Part shown: in pieces, positions 58,868 through 64,000 of the stretch
Layout of the letters: every line of letters starts with the position of its first letter
Numbering within the stretch: position 1 is the first letter of the stretch
Source of the DNA: Micromussa lordhowensis
Taxonomy: Eukaryota; Cnidaria; Anthozoa; Scleractinia; Lobophylliidae
DNA: 64,000 nucleotides
Direction: 5' to 3'
Assembly: GCA_964020085.1 (NCBI GenBank)
Contig: OZ026605.1
Location: 26,274,998 to 26,338,997, forward strand
The notes under the pieces: model-generated
Databases searched by the model: none
The model's input: the letters and a program-made list of their open reading frames with translations, nothing else
Told to the model about the DNA's origin: nothing
Program-made: the position numbers and the translations under genes

Positions 58868-61800
58868 AAGTCCACTTTTTTATGTTTCAAAATGGCTTAA
58901 AAAGGAAAGGTACGATTTTCGTCATAGTACCACTTTAAAAAAGATCTATTTTCCTCTCGCAATGCTAAATGTCCTCGTTCCTTTGTTCTATTAGTATCTT
59001 TTGTGCGATTTTTTTTTTCATATCTAAGTAAAGTATTATTTGGAAGCAGGAGTCGGCCGTGCATCCCATATAACACCAAATTTCTTCATATAACGTGATA
59101 CAGCTCTGGTAAATTTACTTACCATGTCAGGTGTTTTCACGTGCAGTTTTTTATTGCTCAGTTTTAAGAAGGTTTTTCTCATGGTTAAAAATCTCTTAAG
59201 CTAGTTGGACTCTGAAAAGACTCCATGGAGTACAGAAGTTCTCAGCTTCTTATAACTATTCAGCAAGTTGCTTTTAATTTTTCTGAGAAGCTACAACCGT
59301 ATCAAAGTGACGGAAATATTGCGCGAATAATAAACGGAAACTTAACAAGTTACGAGTCGAGTTGCATTATAATGGAATGGGGCGCTATATTATCCAGGTA
59401 AAGCACAATCGTTTCATAGAAACAAGTGAGCAGCGAAAGCGTTTTGTAACGACTATATCGGTTTTGAAATTCTCTCTCATTTTTTGACAATACTTCTATC
59501 CAGGTACAAGCATAGGAGTTATGATGGAGCCAAAACCTGGATAGAGCCAGCGGCTGGCACCAATGTGCACAGATTCAATGAAGTGCACATCCGGGGATCT
59601 GCTCAACTCGCCGTGATGCCGCTGAATGGTTTGCGGGCCCCAGTACATTTTCATGCCGATAGACTTTACGGGGATAAGAGTGGATTCCTTCATGTAGGAT
59701 ACAATCAAAATTTCTCCGTGGCTGTAACCGACCCCGACATTCCATTTGGTCTGCGCGTTTATGAAAATGGAAGCATGATGCTGCCGAGACGTGCCTTCTT
59801 GCAAACAGTCAGCTTCAAATCGTCAGGAAAGGTCTGTATTCTCTCCACTCTCCCATGTTCTACCCAGTCCATTAGTTTCAATAAGACTGGGTACTAGATT
59901 TAGTTTAGGCAAACCACGACGACGACGGCAACGAGAACGTCACCAAACAAAACGTTTAATTAGCAAAACAATAGCTGTGCACGTGCGGTATAAATTTTGG
60001 ACATTTCTTTGCCTTCTTCTACGAAACAGGAACGTGAAATGACTACGTTCTGCGTACTGGCTGAGGAAGTTAACGCGAATGACGAAGTATTTCCATTTCC
60101 ATTAGCCTAGATATTTCGAGTTCGTCGTTTGTAATCCGTGTCAATCGTCTCCCTTCCTTAACCATCCTTGTTCCTTTATGGTTTATTATTATCTCTTGTG
60201 TTTTTCTGCTTAATTGAATGAATGAAAACTTGTCAGTACATTTAGCTATAAATTAGCTAATTGGGGACACGTAACTAAAGTCAATAGCTAATAACTAATT
60301 TACAAAAATTAATAAATAACTGCTGAAGTTGATAAATACTTATTTGCAGCATAATAAATGATTCTGTTCACGATTTACATAGTTTGCAGCAACTGCTATT
60401 GTTGTCAATGAGGTCTGCCGGAAAGGTCTATCTTCTTCTTTCTTAAGTTTCCGAGGCAGTATTGAGAGTTGTTAGTTTTGAATAGTCGAGATATGCAGCT
60501 TAGAACAAGACTGTTTTTAATCTTATACATCAGCTGAGTGGCAGTATCGTGTAGATGTCTGTTCTATAGAGTACGTTTCCGTCTTTAATGATTCAACTTT
60601 TTTCTTTAATTAGATTATATTAAACCTCTATATTTGTTATTTAATTATTAAACTTTTATTTCCAGGTTTCCATTTATTTAGAGATAATTCTGTACGCGGC
60701 CAAAATAACTCAAAATACCGTGGCTGAGCTGCTTTAAGCTCAGGTATTGGAAGAAAATATTTACTGTTCATCAATTAATACATGTAACTGTATGATTCCA
60801 TTTTTCTTGTAGATCTGGGGCGTACAAGACCTGTTTGTGTTCGACCATGGGTCATTCTACTGCGACTCAAACGCCAGTCTTGGCAGGGAGACTTCACCTG
60901 GCGGGTACTCAGTCCAGTCCCTTCACGTTCAGGACAGAGGAGTGTTTGAATTGAATTCTTTTGACAAGAAATTGACCAGCCAACTGTCTCTGATCAACTT
61001 GACGGTAAAGAAAATCATCTTTCTTTGTATTATAGCTCTCAGATTATTACGCTTCGATTCGTCAATTTAGCGGGCCGTATTCTACTGTACAGCCCGCAAG
61101 AATTTAAAGCTGCTTTTGTTGCCAAACTGTTTCGTGATTTATCGCCAAGTGTTCTTAACGTTTATAGCAAGTAAAAGTTTAAAACTATTAAAACGTGCTA
61201 AAGATTTAACAAGGATTTCAAATTGACTCAGAAATTTGAAGCCGAACCTGTCAGACACACAGTAGAGATAAAATAAATATCTTGCTAAGTTACGGATCCT
61301 CGTTTTCCTCCCTTCGATTATGGCACCCGCACTTTGTGCTTGGGCCTAAACCAAATGGGAAAAAAAACTCGGTCCGTAACTTACAGTACGGTCCTCGAAC
61401 CCGGTTAGTAAGAGATATATGTAAGTGGACCCTATTGCTTACGTCCAAAATGGCCTTCAACGTGCTTGATCGAGTCAGATGTAAGTTGTATAATTTAAAA
61501 CCTTTTAATGTTTCTTCGTACTAGATTTTTGGCGGAGGTCACTTCAAGTCAAACAACAAATTGAACATCGTGGTTAAACATCTGTTAAGAATAAACTCCG
61601 GAGGAAGACTGAGTCACAATCACGCCGGGTACATTACTAAAGAAGGAAGGCCTGGAAATGAGTTTGAACCATCTGAAGGACCAGGCCAGGGGACTGGTAG
61701 CGTGTATGGAGCGAGTGGTGCTGGCTACGCCGGAACTGGTGGAAGAGGAACTGGGGCGAATCACGTGGGCCAGTTTTACGGGGATTATAAAAAACCTTTT

Positions 61801-63139
61801 GATTACGGGAGTGCAGGAGGCTTCGGGTTACATTATGGTAATACGATATAAAAAATCCATATGTATTTAGACCGGGTGAAGGTTTTCTAAATTTTCTCCA
61901 GGTACCATCCAAGCTGGCACAATCAGCTGGCACGATTGTGCCGTTGGAATGAGGACCAAATTCCCCCAATATGAAACACACAAAGATTATGACTATGAAC
62001 GGATTTGATTATGGCAACATCATTGTCATCTGTTTCATCTTTAGGTGACTTGTATTATGGAGATTACCGGACGAGTACAGTGGGCCCGTACGGTAACCTT
62101 ATCACCCGAAGTGGACTTGGAGGACAAGGGGGTGGGGCAATAAAGATTGTGACGCGTCACTTAATTCTTGATGGACATCTGTCAGCAGACGGAGAGGACG
62201 GTCCTCCCCCTAGTACCGCAGGGGGAGGCAGCGGGGGAAGTATCTGGATCGACTGCGAAGAGCTGGATGGCTACGGAACGATTAGTGCCAAGGGTGGGGC
62301 TGGGTCTCCACAAAAGGGAGGAGGGGGATCAGGTGGCCGCATAGCAATTTATCACGCCTTCATGCTCAATTTCAACGGCACGCTTTCCGCCAAAGGTGGT
62401 GACAGCGGCGTTGAACCAGGTGCTGCTGGAACCGTGTTCCTTGAGACTCGAAACGACAGCATAGTGGAGTACAGAGTTCTGAAGATCAACAACTACGGAT
62501 TGGCCTATCCTTGGGCTGTGCATAACCGGCAAAGGAGACTTCGACATCTTATGAAAGGAATTTACAGCGATACAAGATACATTGGAGCTGTCACCTGGCT
62601 ACACGAAGCCGACAATTACACCCTCGACGAGTTTCATCTCCATGGAAACTCGCACATGGCTCTGTATGGGAAAGCATCACGTGAGAATGTCAGCCTGTAT
62701 GCACACACTCTCCGTGGCGATCGAAGTGGCGTGCTTCACATTGGTCGCCTCCAGTCCGTAGTGTTTAAATTCGTCGACCTGTATTTCCCGATAAATACAC
62801 TTGTGTACTTCAACGCGTCTTTAGAGGTTCCGCGGCGGTTATCACTGCGGGAGGTTTACATGGAAATCAATGGAACTCTTGCGGACTCCGATGACTACAC
62901 CATCGATAGAGATGGAAAGCTGTTTCTATGGTCTGGCGGCAATTCTCTCGGAGAAGACCTGGGCCACTTCCGGTTCATCAACATGTCAATCAAGTCGCTT
63001 GGTCTACTTCACACCACAAAACTTCCGGGGCATGGTCCCGTGAGTCTGCACATGACACGATTTGTGGTGAACGCTGGCGGGCTGGCCAGTGTCGACGACT
63101 TCTTTTTGGACTCAGAAAACGCCACAATCGATGTTGCTG
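28077..63139 (+). CDS. Giant secreted glycine-rich repeat protein with two discoidin-like domains (27 exons, 3' end outside window)
   Basis: Exons: 28077-28821, 31262-31452, 31918-32052, 32476-32635, 34230-34336, 35038-35077, 36507-38386, 39172-39474, 39620-39659, 40012-40671, 41270-41485, 42048-42316, 42972-43174, 43665-43853, 44737-45036, 46509-46862, 48633-49711, 50057-50333, 51159-53270, 53854-54194, 54446-55578, 55956-56630, 57603-57811, 59504-59831, 60813-61004, 61525-61837, 62045-63139. All junctions are GT-AG and in phase, giving 4515 codons without a stop. Start at 28077 or 28086, followed by a signal peptide (core LIAVLLLTF). Nine units share GGGSGGSI, GGGAGGRIAVY, PGGPGTVFLYH, RAWILP, HFEELQIYG and GDRTG motifs, with many N-glycosylation sequons and glycine-rich loops; beta-rich folding is likely. 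The role is unknown; matrix or cell-surface adhesion is inferred from secretion and discoidin domains. I do not recognise a named family. Confidence 0.85.
30342..30441. mobile_element. 100-bp palindromic MITE in intron 1 of the giant gene
   Basis: Arms TAGCCTCCCACGCAGAG and AGGGCTCGTCACGCGT at the left match inverted copies at the right across a loop of about 20 bases (30380-30400). Confidence 0.75.
30566..30703. mobile_element. Palindromic MITE in intron 1 of the giant gene
   Basis: TTATTAACC..GGTCTTTATAGG and TTGCCGTATTGACC at the left pair with GGTCAATACGGCAA and CCTGTAAAGACC..GGTTAATAA at the right. The 13-base loop is GAGCGATAGCGAG. Confidence 0.75.
31262..32635 (+). other. F5/8 type C (discoidin) domain, exons 2-4 of the giant gene
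   Basis: Residues 249-410 follow the discoidin pattern: TANSFKTTYRSPPLSN, GGWMPATNNVGTEWLQVQLS, ITDVATQGRYGG, YTKSYTLQYLD, the characteristic KTFAGNINTNTVKKN and the closing IALRVELYG. These are phosphatidylserine- or glycan-binding modules in coagulation factors V/VIII and many adhesion proteins. The cysteine that usually follows ELYG is replaced (ELYGYPAG) and no opening cysteine is seen, so the end-closing disulfide is absent. The block is bounded by phase-1 introns on both sides. Confidence 0.88.
32886..33252. mobile_element. MITE in intron 4 of the giant gene
   Basis: Inverted ends TAGCGAAGATATC.GTGACGTCA and TGACGTCA..GATATCTTCGCTA enclose about 320 bases. An inner pair around GTGGTTGGC and CCAACCAC supports one element. 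Confidence 0.65.
33371..33501 (+). repeat. Dispersed ACCCTAGC repeats
   Basis: Four spaced copies of a motif close to GCCAGGGTTACCCTAGC occur in 130 bases, one of them palindromic around CTAGGGTTACC. A local satellite-like family is suspected. Confidence 0.6.
34071..34112 (+). repeat. 14-bp tandem repeat, three copies
   Basis: ACAAAGGCAATAAT is repeated three times without change. Confidence 0.9.
34354..34401 (+). repeat. 7-bp tandem repeat
   Basis: CGCCAAG, with the variant CACCAAG, is repeated about seven times. It begins just after the donor of exon 34230-34336. Confidence 0.9.
35397..35711. mobile_element. TTAA-flanked dispersed element, copy 1
   Basis: The ends GGTGGCTC and GAGCCACC are inverted and bordered by TTAA (35393-35396 and 35712-35715). 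The whole 315 bases align with the copy at 53372-53698, which has its own TTAA borders, so this is a real mobile family. It is non-coding. Confidence 0.85.
36166..36340. mobile_element. MITE with TAGACCA ends
   Basis: TAGACCATTTTACAGTTGTC at the left pairs with GACAACTGTAAAGTGGTCTA at the right. The arms extend about 60 bases, including CAGCGAGGCTGGAGGT and its inverse. Confidence 0.82.
38087..40671 (+). other. Giant protein, repeat unit 2
   Basis: It runs from the glycine hinge GAGAGHGGRGGRG at the end of exon 36507-38386, through GGGSGGSLWATC and GGGAGGRITVNY (exon 39172). The 40-nt exon 39620-39659 follows, then AVAYLNP and the signature GDDTGYIHV (near 40141) in exon 40012. The outer histidine-rich segments of later units are missing or diverged. 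Confidence 0.75.
38483..38658. mobile_element. MITE in intron 7 of the giant gene
   Basis: TTTTACAGACCGGCCTATTTT at the left (outermost base approximate) matches AAAATAGATCGGTCTGTGAAAA inverted at the right, enclosing about 130 non-coding bases. Confidence 0.65.
40872..41060 (+). repeat. Degenerate GTCG/GTCC tetranucleotide microsatellite
   Basis: About 190 bases of GTCGGTCC-type units. The stop-free frames here (40774-41067 and 40812-41039) are products of the repeat. Confidence 0.92.
41270..45036 (+). other. Giant protein, repeat unit 3
   Basis: The unit is split over five exons. GAGYGGSGGNGR opens it, followed by GGGSGGSILIRT and GGGGGGGRMAVYW (exon 42048), RAWLLP (exon 42972) and GDRTGVLHV (near 43695). 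A variable end with QGGGILHMV (exon 44737) closes it. Confidence 0.75.
42379..42645 (+). repeat. Third-type SINE with tRNA-like head
   Basis: The head GGCGCGGTGGCCTCATGGTT has an A-box-like pattern and GGGTTGGAGCCC is a B-box-like pattern. The body TTGGGCAAGACACTTTACTC and GGTGTATAAATGGGT follow, then a tail ending CACTTGGCGTGTATGCAGACT. A copy is inverted at 57209-57371, and a tail remnant lies after the ABCC gene. Confidence 0.75.
45188..45402. mobile_element. Inverted copy of the TAGTAAATTCTCA MITE
   Basis: It matches 24969-25174 in inverse orientation, including the CTCCGACTATTGGCTCATAGTCGGAG-type hairpin (arms CTCCGACTAT and ATAGTCGGAG) and the end GAGAATTTACTA. Confidence 0.8.
45405..45587. 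mobile_element. 183-bp palindromic MITE
   Basis: AGCAACAGACCACAAGTTTC at the left pairs with GAAACTTGTGGTCTATTGCT at the right. Inner arms GATGTTGGTAGAACAC and GTGTTCTACCAACATC continue the stem around a loop near 45495. Confidence 0.85.
45950..46460. repeat. Degenerate TTCGTTATATCGG-type repeats
   Basis: Motifs near TTCGTTATATC(G/A)G..GG recur irregularly eight or so times. They resemble decayed tandem ends of pogo-type elements. The 128-codon frame at 45957-46340 is not supported as a gene. Confidence 0.4.
46509..49500 (+). other. Giant protein, repeat unit 4
   Basis: Only two exons cover this unit. It shows GAGHGGNGGRG, GGGSGGSIWID, GGGGAGGRIAVYF, GGAGTVFLYHLIHKHRTLL, KTWLLP, HFEELQIYGAAQLAIL, MIGDRTGTIHI (near 49045) and YIRNLTLHHGG. 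It is much closer to units 5-7 than to units 1-3. Confidence 0.8.
46863..48632 (+). other. Intron 16 of the giant gene
   Basis: A 1.77-kb intron. I see no exon, RNA gene or clear inverted repeat in it. Confidence 0.5.
49501..51930 (+). other. Giant protein, repeat unit 5
   Basis: It begins in the last part of exon 48633-49711 (GGGHGGTGGRG), continues in exon 50057 (GGGSGGSVWVYC, GGGGAGGRIAVYF) and finishes in the first third of exon 51159-53270. That last part carries KAWVMP, HFEELQIYGKAHLGI, MIGDRSGRVHI (near 51496) and YIKNITLHHGG. Confidence 0.8.
50560..50810. repeat. Fold-back SINE
   Basis: The body of the 3743-type SINE (CTGCGG..GATAATCGCAGTA) leads into AAGCAATTGGAAAGAAGAAGCC. The tRNA B-box half then appears twice head to head (GGATTCCAACCCG at 50721 and CGGGTTCGAATCC at 50743). 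The sequence returns as its own reverse complement to about 50803, so it is a palindromic SINE derivative. Confidence 0.75.
51931..53270 (+). other. Giant protein, repeat unit 6, wholly within one exon
   Basis: No intron interrupts this unit. It shows GAGHGGSGGRG, GGGSGGSIWMYC, GGGGSGGRIAIYF, RAWILP, HFEELQIYGGGHLALL, MIGDRTGTLHV (near 52807) and HIQNMTIHHGG in order. An extra cysteine pair (GCDVGKEHLCK) is inserted before GGPGTVFLYHM. Confidence 0.82.
53372..53698. mobile_element. TTAA-flanked dispersed element, copy 2
   Basis: Same family as 35397-35711, with inverted ends GGTGGCTC/GAGCCACC and TTAA borders (53368-53371 and 53699-53702). Shared internal text includes TTGGTTACCATAGCAAC and AAAGCATGATAAGA-like stretches. 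Confidence 0.85.
53854..55330 (+). other. Giant protein, repeat unit 7
   Basis: Exons 53854-54194 and 54446-55578 carry GAGCGGRGGRG, GGGSGGSIWMHC, GGGAGGRIAVYF, RAWILP, HFEELQIYGGAHLAIL, MIGDRTGMIHV (near 54886) and HIRNLTILNGG. The intron between them lies inside the second glycine block, as in units 4 and 5 but at a slightly different place. Confidence 0.8.
56685..56958. mobile_element. Tc1/mariner-like MITE
   Basis: The ends CAATCCTGGCCAAAACGTTT and the inverted AAACCCTTTCGGCCAGGATTG are flanked by TA (56683-56684 and 56959-56960). GGCCAAAA..TTTGGGACACTT is a style common in Tc1/mariner termini. An inner inverted pair, CTGAACAATGTTG with CAACATTGTTCAG, also exists. There is no transposase. 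Confidence 0.8.
57209..57371 (-). repeat. Third-type SINE, inverted copy
   Basis: On the minus strand it reads AGGCGCGGTGGTCAAGTGGT, then TTGGGCAAGACACTTGACAC and AGTGTATAAATGGGTACC. This aligns with 42379-42540. Confidence 0.75.
58114..58934. mobile_element. 821-bp TTAA-flanked element
   Basis: The 13-bp ends AGTGGTACTATGA and TCATAGTACCACT are perfect inverted repeats bordered by TTAA (58110-58113 and 58935-58938). The interior contains a loose inner symmetry, with TTTGCATAT-like and GATGACGTCAT text on both sides. No long open frame exists. Confidence 0.85.
59832..60812 (+). other. Intron 24 of the giant gene
   Basis: An intron of just under 1 kb with a short CGACGACGACGGCAACGAGA stretch near 59920. 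No exon or mobile element is clearly recognised. Confidence 0.5.
61651..63139 (+). other. Giant protein, repeat unit 9 (incomplete at 3' end)
   Basis: It begins with GAGYAGTGGRG in exon 61525. Exon 62045 carries GGGSGGSIWIDC, GGGGSGGRIAIYH, VTWLHE, TLDEFHLHGNSHMAL and LRGDRSGVLHI (near 62713). The last visible exon leaves one base for the next, so more coding sequence lies beyond the window or after 63140. Confidence 0.75.
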
Positions 63140-64000
63140 GTAAATTTCATTTTTATTTTTGCTAATATTAAATTAAAGCATTCAAACTTTCTTTTCTATG
63201 GTTTTGCGTGTGCCAAGGTTTAGGGAGCGTACATAATATTTGTGCCTAATCAAATGCAAAAACCATAACTACTTATGGTTTAGCTCGGAAAAGGTTTCCG
63301 GCGCTTTCATTCAAGCGTCATTGATGTGGTTACAGTGTGCTGTGATTGGTTTGTTACAATCTGTTTGTCGTGAACGCTCATTGGATCTGTGACGAACTTC
63401 CTCCAGTCTCTCTTAGTTTTTGCGGAAACCCTGAAATAGATTGCAGTAGGTAGGACTTCCTTTCTCTTCCCGCAGTCCGCTCTGTGTTTTTTTGCATTCT
63501 GTTTCGTGCTTTTCCCATTTTCTCACAAACTGAGGCCTGGAAATGGATAGTCTTTCATCAAAGTACATTTATTCTCAAAACGCAGTTAAAACAAATGTAG
63601 TTAAGTAGGCTGTTAATTAGATAAAAGATGTGAAAGTTGAATTGATAACATAACAAAAAACGAGCTTGCGACAAAGAAAAAATCTGAGTCCCCAACAGAA
63701 ATGGAACCATGACCTCCCGAACAACGGACAGGCGTTCTATCTACTGAGCTACGAGAACTCTTGGAGAGCAAGGTCATTTAATTAACTGAGTTCATATGTG
63801 ACGGGCGCCCTGCATACTTCTAGGTTCAGCAATATCGAAGTCATTGTGACTGTGAATAAAGATGAAAAAATATGGTGAATTTTAAGCTCGGTAACGAAAT
63901 GTGAAAGGTGAATCAACATGACGCGTGCGTGGGACAAAGATGTCTATCAGTTTTTTTATAGAAATATTTTTATTCTGCAATAAAAAGTAAGGATGAAAAA
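63140..64000 (+). other. Start of intron 27 of the giant gene
   Basis: After the GTAAAT donor at 63140 no further exon of the repeat protein is visible up to the window edge. It contains a SINE (next entry). Confidence 0.55.
63600..63782 (-). repeat. Second-type tRNA-derived SINE
   Basis: The minus strand at 63685-63761 is tRNA-like: GAGTTCTCGTAGCTCAGTAG, with a degraded B box GGTTCCATTTC. A tail containing TTTGTCGCAAGCTCG and TTATGTTATCAATTC follows. Head and tail differ from the 3743-type family. Confidence 0.7.

Larger units (their letters stand above)
55331..61650 (+). other. Giant protein, repeat unit 8 with second discoidin-like insertion
   Basis: It opens at the end of exon 54446-55578 (GAGHGGTGGRG). 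GGGSGGSILIHT and GSGSGGRIAVYY follow in exon 55956, then an insertion of about 170 residues. It resumes with KTWIEP, FNEVHIRGSAQLAV and GDKSGFLHV (near 59670) in exon 59504. Exons 60813 and 61525 complete it. It is split into more exons than units 4-7. Confidence 0.72.

Noticed and set aside
63685..63761. Functional tRNA gene on the minus strand
   Set aside because: The B box is degraded (GGTTCCATTTC) and it is joined to a repeat-type tail.

Overview
This is nuclear DNA of an animal. It carries intron-rich genes with GT-AG introns, tRNA-derived SINEs, many short inverted-repeat transposons, and metazoan gene families. The repeat types and genes fit an anthozoan cnidarian, probably a stony coral. 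That placement is inference from remembered repeat families, because no marker gene in the window fixes the species.

Layout. (1) 317-2065 (+): the last four exons of a ciliary ruler gene, CCDC40. (2) 2957-5674: a debris field with a broken inverted copy of the last exon of the nearby ABC transporter, two tandem tRNA-type SINEs, a decayed transposon integrase and long inverted repeats. (3) 5675-9145: gene-poor DNA. (4) 9146-17519 (+): a complete six-exon ABCC4/MRP4-type exporter whose exon phases all join to give 1276 residues. (5) 18166-22507: a 4.3-kb foldback-type mobile element. It has terminal inverted repeats built from about 225 copies of an 18-bp minisatellite, and an 8-bp target duplication flanks it. 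The four 468-566-residue ORFs inside it are periodicity artefacts. (6) 22650-27247: a cluster of small palindromic or TTAA-flanked elements and a 500-bp tandem duplication with conserved hairpins. (7) 28077 to beyond the right edge (+): one giant gene. I assembled 27 exons (28077-63139) that keep one reading frame for 4515 codons and the 3' end is not reached. It encodes a secreted, glycine-rich protein of nine repeat units of roughly 400-500 residues. Each unit carries a GD(R/K/D)(T/S)G signature, and two discoidin-like domains are inserted. I do not recognise it as a named family.

The three genes lie on the same strand but are independent. Nothing suggests an operon or shared regulation: one is ciliary, one is a membrane exporter, one is an extracellular matrix or surface protein. 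Many introns, above all those of the giant gene, are filled with non-autonomous transposons, several of them TTAA-flanked.

The most interesting items are the giant repeat gene, the minisatellite foldback element, and the 500-bp structured duplication.
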